This document shows positions 18,008-27,317 of a DNA stretch of 64,000 nt, one piece after another. The DNA is from Bacteroidota bacterium (GTDB taxonomy: Bacteria; Bacteroidota; Bacteroidia; B-17B0; Aurantibacillaceae): positions 1 through 64,000 of the forward strand of contig JAFDYI010000025.1 of the NCBI GenBank assembly GCA_018267475.1, in the 5' to 3' direction. Numbering within the stretch: the stretch's first letter is position 1; the number at the start of each line of letters is the position of its first letter. The position numbers and the translations under genes are program-made. The notes below the pieces were generated by a model. It ran no database searches. It saw nothing but the letters and a program-made list of their open reading frames with translations, and was not told where the DNA came from.

Positions 18008-19357
18008 ATGTCAAAAAATAAAAACATAGTCATATTAGGTGCAGGCGAAAGCGGAACGGGAGCGGCTATCTTGGCGCAAGCTAAGGGTTTTGACGTGTTT
18101 GTATCCGACAAAGGAGAAATAAAAGAAAAGTATAAAACAATTCTACAAGAAAAAAACATTCTGTTTGAAGAAAAAATTCATACAGAGGAAAAAATCCTGA
18201 ATGCTACTGAAATTATTAAAAGTCCCGGAATTCCCAACAAAGCAGATATTATTAAAAAAGCAAAAGAAAAAAACATCAACATTATTTCTGAAATTGAATT
18301 TGCCGCCCGATACACCCATGCAAAAAAAATATGCATTACAGGCAGCAATGGAAAAACGACTACTACAATGCTAACGCATCACATACTGAGCAAAGCGGGA
18401 TATAACGTAGGTTTAGCCGGCAACGTAGGTAAAAGCTTCGCTTGGCAAGTAGCCGAAGAAAATTTTGATTATTATGTTATTGAGCTAAGCAGTTTTCAGT
18501 TAGATGACATGCATCACTTTAAAGCAGAGATAGCCATTTTACTTAACATCACTCCCGACCATTTAGACCGCTACGAATACCAATTTGAAAATTACGCTTT
18601 ATCAAAATTTCGTATTACAAACAACCAAACACCCGATAACGCTTTTATCTATTGCATAGACGATGAGGGTATTATGAAATATATAGATAAAGTAAACCCA
18701 CAAGCAACCCGTTATCCGTTTTCTATCAAACAAAATGTAGAAGGCGATGGTGCTTACCTGACAGATGAAACCCTTATAAACATCAATATAAACCAAAACC
18801 CAATAACCATGACAATAGAACAATTAGCCCTACAAGGCAAACACAACGTGTACAACTCAATGGCATCGGCCATTGCTGCCCGAATAGCAGATGTGCGAAA
18901 AGAAACCATTCGAGAAAGTTTAAGCGATTTCGTAAATATCGAACATCGACTAGAAACAGTAGCCACCATAAATGGCATTGAGTTTATAAACGACTCTAAA
19001 GCTACCAACATCAATTCGGTGTGGTATGCTCTTGAAAGCATGAATAAGCCCGTAGTGCTTATTATGGGAGGAGTGGATAAAGGAAATGATTATACCCAAT
19101 TATACGATTTAGTAAAAGAAAAAGTAAAAGCCCTTGTGTGCTTAGGCGTAGATAACAGCAAGCTGAAAGAAAATTTTTCGTCGGCTGTAGAAACGCTGAT
19201 AGAAGCACAAAGCATGAACGAAGCGGTAGCCTACGCATACAAATTAGGAAAAAAAGGCGATGTCGTGTTGCTATCGCCTGCTTGCGCCAGCTTTGATTTA
19301 TTTCAAAACTATGAAGATAGAGGTATGCAATTCAAATCTTGCGTAAGAGCTTTGTAG
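18008..19357 (+). CDS. murD: UDP-MurNAc-L-alanine:D-glutamate ligase
   Basis: A 449-residue Mur ligase adding D-Glu. N-terminal Rossmann GAGESGTGAA (about 11-20), ATP loop ITGSNGKTTTT (about 112-122), NITPDHLDR (about 180-188), and NDSKATN near residue 327. Length normal. Lies between the orphan lipoprotein and ftsW (4-bp gap). Confidence 0.97.
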   Translation: MSKNKNIVILGAGESGTGAAILAQAKGFDVFVSDKGEIKEKYKTILQEKNILFEEKIHTEEKILNATEIIKSPGIPNKADIIKKAKEKNINIISEIEFAARYTHAKKICITGSNGKTTTTMLTHHILSKAGYNVGLAGNVGKSFAWQVAEENFDYYVIELSSFQLDDMHHFKAEIAILLNITPDHLDRYEYQFENYALSKFRITNNQTPDNAFIYCIDDEGIMKYIDKVNPQATRYPFSIKQNVEGDGAYLTDETLINININQNPITMTIEQLALQGKHNVYNSMASAIAARIADVRKETIRESLSDFVNIEHRLETVATINGIEFINDSKATNINSVWYALESMNKPVVLIMGGVDKGNDYTQLYDLVKEKVKALVCLGVDNSKLKENFSSAVETLIEAQSMNEAVAYAYKLGKKGDVVLLSPACASFDLFQNYEDRGMQFKSCVRAL

Positions 19358-19361
19358 CCGC

Positions 19362-20522
19362 ATGAAGCTAAGCAGCTACATACGGGGCGATAAAGTAATT
19401 TGGGTAGTAGTATTTTTGCTTACCATTATCTCTATTTTGGTGGTGTACAGCTCTAGCAATGCGTTAGCGCAAAAATCAAAAGGAGGTAATACCGAGTACT
19501 TTTTAATAAAACACAGCATGATTTGTTTGATGGGTTTTGTTATTATGTATTGGGTGCATAAAATAAATTACAAAATTTTTTCGCGCCTTTCTCAAATCGG
19601 ATTAATTCTTTCGGTGCCGCTCCTTTTATTTACCTTGTTAAAAGGAGTGAGTGCGGGCGAAGCAAACAGATGGCTTGTAATGCCGGGTATTGGTTTAACG
19701 TTTCAAACCTCTGATTTTGCCAAGCTAGCCCTTATTGTATATGTAGCGCGCATCCTTACTATTAAGCAGGAACAATTGAATGATTTTAAAACCATTTTAA
19801 AATCCATTATACTTCCTGTAGGGATTATATGTGTTTTAATTTTTCCGGCCAACTTTTCCACAGCTGCTTTAATTTTTGTTACCTGCCTTTTAATTATGTT
19901 TGTAGGCAGAGTTCCTCTAAAATTTATTGGTGCTATAGTAGGAAGTGGCTTGTTAGTTGGTCTTGTTTTTGCCACTATTATTTATGTGAAACCCGACATT
20001 ATGCGGCGGGGTGCTACTTGGAAGGCGCGTATAGAAAATTTTTTTAATGGCGATTCGCAAAGCAACTATCAAAGCGAGCAAGCTAAAATAGCTATTGCTA
20101 ATGGGTTTCCTACCGGAGTGGGGCCCGGCAATAGCACTCAGCGAAACTTCTTACCTCAAGCGGCCTCCGATTTTATTTACGCTATTATTATTGAAGAGTA
20201 CGGTACCCTTATGGGTTTGCTTTTATTGTTTTTGTACTTAGTGTTATTTTTTAGAGGTATCCGTATTTTGCGCCATGCCGAAAAAACCTTTGGGGGCCTG
20301 CTGGCCGTGGGGCTTAGCTTTAGCTTAGTTTTTCAGGCTATGATAAATATGGCGGTAGCCGTAAATTTGTTTCCCGTTACGGGGCAACCGCTGCCTTTAG
20401 TCAGCATGGGAGGTACCTCTATTTGGTTTACCAGTATTGCCATAGGTATTATTTTAAGCGTTAGTCGTGAGGTGTACGACCATGAAGAACAAGAGCAGGA
20501 AGAGAAAATAGCAACGGCTTAA
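19362..20522 (+). CDS. ftsW: Septal peptidoglycan glycosyltransferase FtsW (SEDS family)
   Basis: A 386-residue polytopic SEDS protein that polymerises lipid II at the septum together with FtsI. SEDS marks: VVYSSSNALA in helix 1, the EANRWL motif near 104-109, GVGPGNSTQRNFLPQAASDFIF-like catalytic loop near 250 (with the invariant Asp in ASDFIYAI), and PLVSMGGTS near 345. In most Bacteroidota murG-murC-ftsQ-ftsA-ftsZ would follow; here the cluster ends and a convergent gene begins 20 bp later. Confidence 0.96.
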   Translation: MKLSSYIRGDKVIWVVVFLLTIISILVVYSSSNALAQKSKGGNTEYFLIKHSMICLMGFVIMYWVHKINYKIFSRLSQIGLILSVPLLLFTLLKGVSAGEANRWLVMPGIGLTFQTSDFAKLALIVYVARILTIKQEQLNDFKTILKSIILPVGIICVLIFPANFSTAALIFVTCLLIMFVGRVPLKFIGAIVGSGLLVGLVFATIIYVKPDIMRRGATWKARIENFFNGDSQSNYQSEQAKIAIANGFPTGVGPGNSTQRNFLPQAASDFIYAIIIEEYGTLMGLLLLFLYLVLFFRGIRILRHAEKTFGGLLAVGLSFSLVFQAMINMAVAVNLFPVTGQPLPLVSMGGTSIWFTSIAIGIILSVSREVYDHEEQEQEEKIATA

Positions 20523-20542
20523 GGCCAACACCATCTTATATA

Positions 20543-22039
20543 TCAGCTGCTTTTAGTTCCTATACCCATATACTTTTTCAAATTTTCACTTTCTTTTTTT
20601 ATTTGTTGGGTAGTAATGATTTTAAACACAAGTAATAAGGATAGGTAGGTGATGGAGGTAAAAACACTGTTTAATATCATACTGATATATTTATTATCTA
20701 TTTTTGGAAAGAACAAAGAAAATAATAAACAAGAAAAAATACTCCCTATGATTTTTAAAAAAGAGGCATTATAGGGTTGCATTTTAAAATATTTTTTTAT
20801 TAAAAAAAACTTTGCTACATTGTATAGTATCATGGCTATTGATGTAGCCCAAGCAGCGCCTTCAATGCCATATAATGGAATAAGAATTACATTCAAAAAT
20901 ATAGACACTAAAATAGTTCCCAACAGCAACAAGGTGCCTAAAATATATTTATGAGAGTAGTATATAATAGAAGTATTTAATCCTGTTGCCATATTTACAA
21001 ATGCACTAAACGAAATAATTAAAATAACATTTTTTGACGTAGCGTATTGCGCATTAATAAATGTTATAGCATCGTTAATATTAACGTACAGCATAATCAG
21101 TAAAAAGCCTCCAAAAAGTGTGAGCTTTTCAATAGATTTTTTATATACGGAGCAAACCATATCCCAATCATTTCTTTGTATAGCATCGGATATTTTAGCA
21201 TCAGCTATTCTTCCTAAAGAGTTAATGGGTATTTCTATTAGGCTTCCTATAGTCATGCCTAATGTATATATGGCCACATAATGCAAATCCAAATAACTAC
21301 CTACCAACATAATGTCAATATTTCTAATACCTATAGATGCCAGCGATCCTACCGCCAAAAAAGCAGTATAGGTAATAATCTCTTTTTTATTTTGTTTTTG
21401 GAAAAAAGAAAAATTAATTTTTAAATGAAATTGCCTTAAATAAAATACGTATAGAAGCAAAAAGATAAGTTGTAGCGCATAGGAAAACGAATAAAGAAAC
21501 ACAAAAACATCAAAAGAAATGATTTTTAAAAAATAAAGAACAACAATTATTGTTGCGAACAATCGTAAATATATTTCATTTAAAAAACTAGGTATGCTTG
21601 ACTTAAAAAGAGCGTTACAATATCCTGAAATAATAGAAACAAATCCAACACAAAAAGATATAGGAAACACATAATTAAAATACTCAACAAACAAAGGTGA
21701 GTCGTGGTACTTACTAACTATCGCGCTTTTTAAAAGCAGAATACTAAAAAAAGCAATAAAATATCCCACAAAAGCTACTATTAAAAGCAACCCTAAATAG
21801 CCATTATGGCCGTTTTCTTTATTTTTAAACGTGGGGAAAAATTTTATTGTTAAAAAATTCAGTCCAATAGGGAATACCGTTCCAACAAGAATGGTGAATG
21901 AATACAAAATTCTAGTTAAACCCAGCTCTTGAGGGCTTAGCATAAAAGGTTGTAAAATCACTAAATTAAGAAACCCAATAAAAGTTCCCACGTATGAAAT
22001 AACCGTGTTGGCTAGACCTTGTTTTTTTATGCTGCCCAT
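20543..22039 (-). CDS. Polysaccharide flippase (Wzx/MATE-like)
   Basis: A 498-residue membrane protein with about 14 hydrophobic helices, of the polysaccharide-biosynthesis/oligosaccharide-flippase group: N-terminal KKQGLANTVISYVGTFIGFLN, then ELGLTRILY. Family members move undecaprenyl-linked glycans across the inner membrane. It overlaps the upstream methyltransferase by 13 bp, so the two form an operon likely serving a surface polysaccharide; other glycan genes are not present here. Confidence 0.88.
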   Translation of the reverse strand: MGSIKKQGLANTVISYVGTFIGFLNLVILQPFMLSPQELGLTRILYSFTILVGTVFPIGLNFLTIKFFPTFKNKENGHNGYLGLLLIVAFVGYFIAFFSILLLKSAIVSKYHDSPLFVEYFNYVFPISFCVGFVSIISGYCNALFKSSIPSFLNEIYLRLFATIIVVLYFLKIISFDVFVFLYSFSYALQLIFLLLYVFYLRQFHLKINFSFFQKQNKKEIITYTAFLAVGSLASIGIRNIDIMLVGSYLDLHYVAIYTLGMTIGSLIEIPINSLGRIADAKISDAIQRNDWDMVCSVYKKSIEKLTLFGGFLLIMLYVNINDAITFINAQYATSKNVILIISFSAFVNMATGLNTSIIYYSHKYILGTLLLLGTILVSIFLNVILIPLYGIEGAAWATSIAMILYNVAKFFLIKKYFKMQPYNASFLKIIGSIFSCLLFSLFFPKIDNKYISMILNSVFTSITYLSLLLVFKIITTQQIKKESENLKKYMGIGTKSS

Positions 22040-22947
22040 CTCTTAAAATAGGGAAGTAAAACATGAGTAACATAATGTTTTACAGCATGATACCATTCGT
22101 TTTTTTTGCAAGTATCGTATATGTTTTTTTGCTGTATCCACTCCATATTATCTGCAATAAAAGGCTTTGCATCGGCCTTGATACAAAAAGAAAATAACTC
22201 GTTTTTATCACTCTCATCTCCTTCAATCATCTGTAAATTTTTAAAACCAGTAATAGAAAATAAATTTTTTAAGGATATTACAGAAAAATAACTTACATGC
22301 ACTACTCTAAAATAATAAGCCAATAAAGGTTTCATCGGTTTTTTCGAATTAGGAACTGCTATATACAATACACCATTAGGTTTCAGGACTTCGCGTACTT
22401 TTTTTAAAACATCTGCAGGATTCAAAAAATGCTCTAATACATGGCGCATAACAATAAAATCAAATTTTTCTTTATTGTGTATTTGCCAATCGCCATCTAC
22501 ATCATTGGTAATAACATTAATTCCGTTTCTTTTTATATTCTCTATACAGTGTTGCGACGATTCAATGGCGTAATACTGAGCTTGACTATTTATTTTTTCT
22601 TTTAAGTATATCAAGCTATCTCCCATGCCGGCTCCTATATCTAATATAGAAATATGAGGTTTTTTTAAATCAAACCAACCCGGTGTTCTGTCTATTATAG
22701 TTTTTACGGTGCTGTATTTGCTATCTAAATGGTTTGATGCTAAAACCTGTGGGCGGTAGTATGTGTCGTATTCCTGAGAATAAAAGTGGTGATACCTTTT
22801 TTTGGTCCAACGAGGGTTTAAGAATGAAAAACCACAATCTTTACAGATGCCTACATTTGTTTCTATCCCAAACTGCCCCCTTTTTGTGTAAAGAAAATAC
22901 TCTTTACTTTCGCATATCAAACAGTTAGTTGTTTCAAAATCATTCAT
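22027..22947 (-). CDS. Class I SAM methyltransferase with N-terminal zinc-binding segment
   Basis: A 306-residue protein. Residues about 7-45 carry two CxxC pairs (CLICES and CKDCGF), a small zinc-ribbon often found before sugar C-methyltransferase-like domains; the methyltransferase core shows ILDIGAGMGDSLIYL (about 104-118) and FDFIVMRHVLEHFLNP (about 166-181). Start ATG 22947 is preferred over a TTG 12 bp earlier. A TACTTTTG box on the minus strand at 22957-22964 could start transcription near 22952. Coupled with the flippase, so a role in modifying a surface glycan is inferred. Confidence 0.85.
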   Translation of the reverse strand: MNDFETTNCLICESKEYFLYTKRGQFGIETNVGICKDCGFSFLNPRWTKKRYHHFYSQEYDTYYRPQVLASNHLDSKYSTVKTIIDRTPGWFDLKKPHISILDIGAGMGDSLIYLKEKINSQAQYYAIESSQHCIENIKRNGINVITNDVDGDWQIHNKEKFDFIVMRHVLEHFLNPADVLKKVREVLKPNGVLYIAVPNSKKPMKPLLAYYFRVVHVSYFSVISLKNLFSITGFKNLQMIEGDESDKNELFSFCIKADAKPFIADNMEWIQQKNIYDTCKKNEWYHAVKHYVTHVLLPYFKRWAA

Positions 22948-22975
22948 TAACACAAACAAAAGTATAAATCACAAA

Positions 22976-23004
22976 TTGGTTGTAAAGATATATTTTTATA
23001 TTTG
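22976..23004 (+). promoter_or_regulatory. Plus-strand promoter before a gene remnant
   Basis: TTG (22976-22978), 18-bp spacer, TATATTTG (22997-23004): a good TTTG/TAnnTTTG match, predicted start near 23009. It points at the short frame 23018-23119, not at any intact gene. Confidence 0.5.
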
Positions 23005-23017
23005 TATAAAATTTGTT

Positions 23018-23119
23018 GTGATAAAAAAAATTCTTTTTTCTCTTTTACTAACAAACCACCTTTTATCGCAAAACTACAATGCTTCTACTCTAGCAGGCAC
23101 TGGCGTTTTTTTGTGCTAA
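23018..23119 (+). pseudogene. Possible remnant of a secreted NHL-type surface protein
   Basis: A 33-codon frame starting with GTG: basic start, hydrophobic stretch ILFSLLLTNHLLSQ that looks like a signal peptide with a cleavage site after Ser-Gln, then NYNASTLAGTGVFLC and stop. The STLAGTG segment resembles the first repeat of secreted NHL-repeat proteins common in this phylum. It has its own promoter-like sequence. It may be the 5' end left from a deleted gene, or a real small secreted peptide; both are inferences. The rest of the 222-bp gap shows nothing clear. Confidence 0.3.
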
Positions 23120-23181
23120 AAAAATAATGAACTCATTGCAGGAACGGATTTGTCATAAAAAACAAGGTTGCATTAAAACCG

Positions 23182-26100
23182 TTATCGTATTAAAGTAACG
23201 TTTCCTTTTTTGAAAGATTCTTGTCCGTTGTTGCAGGTATAGGTAATAAAATATCCAAACACATCGGGGTTACAAGGTTTGCCATTAAAAATACCATCCC
23301 ACCCTTTATTAATATCATTGGTTTCAAAAACAATTTGCCCCCAGCGGTCGGCTATCACAAAATGCACGTTGGTTACTAAGGGGCTTCGGGCATACAACAC
23401 ATCGTTGCGCCCATCTCCGTTAGGAGTAAACGTATTGGGCACAAAAACGGTACTTTCGTTGCAAGCAGCCGCTATTACATATATCGTTACTTTACTCATC
23501 ACAAAAGGGCAACCGTTAGCATCAATATAGGTAGCGCTGTACGTAGTAGTATGGTGGGGTGCAGCGGTAGGGTTTAAACTGCTGTCGCTGCTTAAATTAT
23601 AATCGGGATACCAAACAATATAACCATTAGGCGCGTAGGCTCCCAATTGCGAGCTGGCTCCTTCTGTAATCGTATCGGGGTGGGCATACGTAGTAAGTAC
23701 CGAATTAGAATAAGCGGGCACTATAATATTGGTGTGCAACGTAGAAATACAGGTGTTTCCGGCGCTATTAGTTTGCGCTAAATACAAGGTATAATTGGTA
23801 TTTGCCGTAGGCGTAGCTATGGGGTTGGCTATATTGGCATTATTAAGATTGTAAGGAGGAGTCCAAGTATAACTAATACCCCCGCTGGCATTTAGTTGCA
23901 CTTGTTTGCCGCTGCAAACCGTAGTATTTCTTGAAATACTGATGGGATTAAAACCGCTTAGTGTAATAACTTTATGCGTGCTATCCGGGCAGCCGTACTG
24001 ATTGGTAGCCCACAGACTAATAGTGTAGGTGCCCGCCTGTGTGTATGAATGTGATGGGTTTTTAATAGAATCAACGATAGTATCTCCAAAATTCCAGTGC
24101 CATTTTGTAATGTTGGCGTACGATAAATCCGTAAACATTACTGTGTTGCCACATACATTAACGCTATCCGAAAAATTGGCTACTACCCTCGGAAATACTT
24201 TTATCGTATCCGTAAGATTAAAATTACATAGGTGCCCCAAAGCATCGGTTTGTTGCATGGTTACCGTATAAACAGTAGTGGTGCTAGGCGTAGCCACCGG
24301 GTTGCTGATGCTGCTGCTGCTAAGTCCCGCAGAGGGTTGCCAGGTATAAGAGGTGCTGCTTCCGCTAGCGCTTAACGGCACACTGCCTCCCGCACAAAAA
24401 GCCGTATCGGGCTTGGTTTGCATGGGGTTTATGGTAAAAGCTACTACCTGTTTGGCGGTATCGCTGCAGGCGCCATTTGATACGACTAAGGAAGTGGTGT
24501 AACTACCCGCGTTATATAAAACATTAGGTGGATTAGCCAGGGTGCTGGTTTGTCCGTTACCAAAATTCCAATTATAACTCATGGTGCCGCTGCTTACCGA
24601 AGAGGCGTTCAGTATGGTAATGCTGTTTTTACAAGAATCATACACCGCGGTATAGGCTGCGTGTGGCTTAGGCAATACAGTAATAACCGTGCGGGTAGTA
24701 TCAAAACCCACTACACAAGCGCCTTTTACTAAAAGGGTTACCGTGTAAGTGCCGGCAGCGGTATAGGTTTTTACCGGGTTTAAAACCGTAGAGTTGGTGT
24801 CGCTTCCACCAAAATTCCATTGATATGAACCGTAAGAAACACTGTTGTTATTAAATTGAACCGTAAGAGGCGCGCAGCCCGACGAATAGTTATCGGTAAT
24901 AATAGCTTTGGGGGCATTATACTCAAAATCAAATTTAAAAACACCGTTGTTGCAGTTGTAGTTTTGATTGTTGTGATTGGGCGTGCCCGGCGTGCCCGGC
25001 CACGCATTAGGCGGATGTATAGGAAAATCTTGGTGTATGGTGGTAGAAGAATAACCTCCACAACCGGCACACACACTTTGGTAAATAATGCCTTTTCTAT
25101 TAAAACGAGAGGTGCCTCCATCTACGTGCTCATGGCTTTGTGCACCGCCAAAATAAGTTCCATACAAAAGTTGTTGCGCGTTTTTTGAGAGCACCATCAA
25201 ATAAAAATTAAACCCATCGGGATCGCTGCTTTGGTATGCGTTTGAAGTAAGCGGCATGTTGAATAAAGCGGGGCCATAGATGATATTTCCGCCCCAACCT
25301 GAAAGGTAGATATTTTCAGAACAATCAATTAAAAAAGCCGCCGGCGAAATATTGATAAGAGCTTGTCCGTTGCCAAAAACGGTCGAATACTTTAGGGTAG
25401 ATAGGCTGCTATCAAATTTACTTACAAATTGTTTTCCATTTACATTAGAGTAGCCTACATTCAATACCGGCATGTTCCCTAACGATTGTCCATAGATATA
25501 CACATGCTGGCTATCATCTAATTGCACAAAGTACGATTGATCGTAATTATTGGTGCCGTAATACGTAGCCGCCATTAAGGTACTTCCATTAGCGCTTATC
25601 TTAGCTATGTACCCGTCTGCCTTGCCTCCGTTATAGCTGGTATTATAGGCTCCTGCCGTAGCCGGAAAATCAGAGCTGCGCGTACCTCCGGTAGCATATA
25701 CCTCGTTGTTAGGCGTTAAAAACAAAGCATAGCCGGCGTCGTTGTTGCTACCGCCTAAATAGGTACTGTATAAAAGTTGCGAAAGGTTGGGATTGAGTTT
25801 AAAAACAACCGCATCTTGCATACCGCCTAAGGTATTATCAAACGCGTTTTTGGTAGGAAAATTTGTTGAGCGCGAAGAGCTGCACACAACAGGATTTCCA
25901 ACGTTATCTAATTGTATCTCTCCTCGATATTGGTCTCCGTAATTATACTGCAACGAATCTGCTTTTGATTCGGTAAGCGTATAAATAGAACCGCTACCTA
26001 AGTAGTTAAGCGTGTAAGTGCTGATAACGTTGGTATTTACCCCATCATTACCGCTGCCGCCCATATAAGTAGAGGCTAATAGCTGGTTGCCACCCGAACT

Positions 26101-27270
26101 TAATTTGGCTACATAAATATCGGTGCCGTGATAAAAATAAGTACCATTAAACATAAAGGTAATGGTATCTCCTCCGTGAAACGTGTTGTCGTACGCACCC
26201 GCCGTTATAGGGAAATCGTGCGAACCGGTAGCACCATATAGATACAGATTGTTTTGAGCATCTACAATAAGGCTGGTTACAATTTCGCTGCTGCTAGGCC
26301 CGCCAATGTAGGTAGAGTAATGTAAAAACATACCCGACGAGTCGTATTTGGTAATGACTACATCGGTCATTCCATAGGCAACCGTTCCGTTAAAGGTGCT
26401 GTCGTAGGCATTTACAACCGGATATCCGTTTCCAAAAACGGTGCCGCCGCTGTATAAATTACCTTGGTTGTCGTAGGTGGCCGTCATCCCAAAATTATCG
26501 GCTAAAGAGCCCGACTGACAAGAAAACACCAATACCGGATCGATGATAAGTTCGTATTTTTTATCATATCCTTTTGGAAACGAAAAAGAAACTGTATTTT
26601 TTTTTAAATGAAATTTGCAAGGCACTTCTACTTTTTTTCCTTCAATAACCTGGTATGCATAAGGCTCGTGTTCTACCAATTCATTTAGAATGGTTTTGAT
26701 GTAGAGTTCGTTTTTTTTCAAATATATTTTTTCTGTTTTATTATATTGTAATTGTATAGCCGCCGCATCGGTGTTGGGTTTCACGTAAAAATTATATTTT
26801 ATACTATTTTCTTGCCCTAGTATTTCTAAGTCCACCCCTTGCCATACATTTTTATACCACAGTTTTTGAAAATTGCGCGCGCCACTAGCCCATTTACTTT
26901 TGTCGTTGCCTATAAAATAGTTGTTGTAATCTTTAGATGGATTTTCTGAGCGCACATCGCTTGTGCTGTTTGCATTTACAAATACCACATTAAACCCGGT
27001 TTGTTTTATCTGCCCCAACACTTTGGGGTTTGGGTTTTCGTGCTGCTTGCGATACGTTTCTTTGTCATAAAAACCGTAAGTAAGTTTGTTTTTCTCGGCG
27101 TATAAAGCACCTCCATCTAATTGGGCTCGGTACAAAATAAAATCTTGCCATTGGTGTTTGTTTTCGGTAAAGCGTATAAGGGTATTGCTTTGTTGAGCAC
27201 TTAACTTCAAACAAAAATAAAAAAGAATAAATAAAAAGATATTTTTTTGACGCATGTTAATAAGGAACAA
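23182..27270 (-). CDS. Giant secreted DUF7948/SBBP/PKD protein, T9SS type B sorting
   Basis: A 1362-residue surface or secreted protein. Order: signal peptide (to about residue 25); DUF7948 domain beginning RFTENKHQWQDFILYRAQ (about 30-245); beta-propeller-like SBBP repeats with recurrent YSTYLGGSNND / ATYMGGSGND units (about 260-760); several PKD/Ig-like domains (about 790-1130, with WNFGDT and WNFGNGQTS blocks); and a C-terminal gliding-motility-type domain PNTFTPNGDGRNDVLY to GNVTLIR (about 1275-1362), which is the type B T9SS sorting signal. Such proteins are exported by T9SS and attached to the cell surface or released; adhesion or glycan binding is a usual guess. Function unknown. Confidence 0.9.
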   Translation of the reverse strand: MFLINMRQKNIFLFILFYFCLKLSAQQSNTLIRFTENKHQWQDFILYRAQLDGGALYAEKNKLTYGFYDKETYRKQHENPNPKVLGQIKQTGFNVVFVNANSTSDVRSENPSKDYNNYFIGNDKSKWASGARNFQKLWYKNVWQGVDLEILGQENSIKYNFYVKPNTDAAAIQLQYNKTEKIYLKKNELYIKTILNELVEHEPYAYQVIEGKKVEVPCKFHLKKNTVSFSFPKGYDKKYELIIDPVLVFSCQSGSLADNFGMTATYDNQGNLYSGGTVFGNGYPVVNAYDSTFNGTVAYGMTDVVITKYDSSGMFLHYSTYIGGPSSSEIVTSLIVDAQNNLYLYGATGSHDFPITAGAYDNTFHGGDTITFMFNGTYFYHGTDIYVAKLSSGGNQLLASTYMGGSGNDGVNTNVISTYTLNYLGSGSIYTLTESKADSLQYNYGDQYRGEIQLDNVGNPVVCSSSRSTNFPTKNAFDNTLGGMQDAVVFKLNPNLSQLLYSTYLGGSNNDAGYALFLTPNNEVYATGGTRSSDFPATAGAYNTSYNGGKADGYIAKISANGSTLMAATYYGTNNYDQSYFVQLDDSQHVYIYGQSLGNMPVLNVGYSNVNGKQFVSKFDSSLSTLKYSTVFGNGQALINISPAAFLIDCSENIYLSGWGGNIIYGPALFNMPLTSNAYQSSDPDGFNFYLMVLSKNAQQLLYGTYFGGAQSHEHVDGGTSRFNRKGIIYQSVCAGCGGYSSTTIHQDFPIHPPNAWPGTPGTPNHNNQNYNCNNGVFKFDFEYNAPKAIITDNYSSGCAPLTVQFNNNSVSYGSYQWNFGGSDTNSTVLNPVKTYTAAGTYTVTLLVKGACVVGFDTTRTVITVLPKPHAAYTAVYDSCKNSITILNASSVSSGTMSYNWNFGNGQTSTLANPPNVLYNAGSYTTSLVVSNGACSDTAKQVVAFTINPMQTKPDTAFCAGGSVPLSASGSSTSYTWQPSAGLSSSSISNPVATPSTTTVYTVTMQQTDALGHLCNFNLTDTIKVFPRVVANFSDSVNVCGNTVMFTDLSYANITKWHWNFGDTIVDSIKNPSHSYTQAGTYTISLWATNQYGCPDSTHKVITLSGFNPISISRNTTVCSGKQVQLNASGGISYTWTPPYNLNNANIANPIATPTANTNYTLYLAQTNSAGNTCISTLHTNIIVPAYSNSVLTTYAHPDTITEGASSQLGAYAPNGYIVWYPDYNLSSDSSLNPTAAPHHTTTYSATYIDANGCPFVMSKVTIYVIAAACNESTVFVPNTFTPNGDGRNDVLYARSPLVTNVHFVIADRWGQIVFETNDINKGWDGIFNGKPCNPDVFGYFITYTCNNGQESFKKGNVTLIR

Positions 27271-27317
27271 TAAAGGTACTTATTTTTTTTATTATTTTGT
27301 TTTTTTAAGCCAATCTT

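Noticed and set aside
24780-25188. Arg- and Ala-rich frames on both strands inside the giant surface protein
   Set aside because: Low-complexity shadows of the PKD/SBBP coding frame; no start signals or family features.
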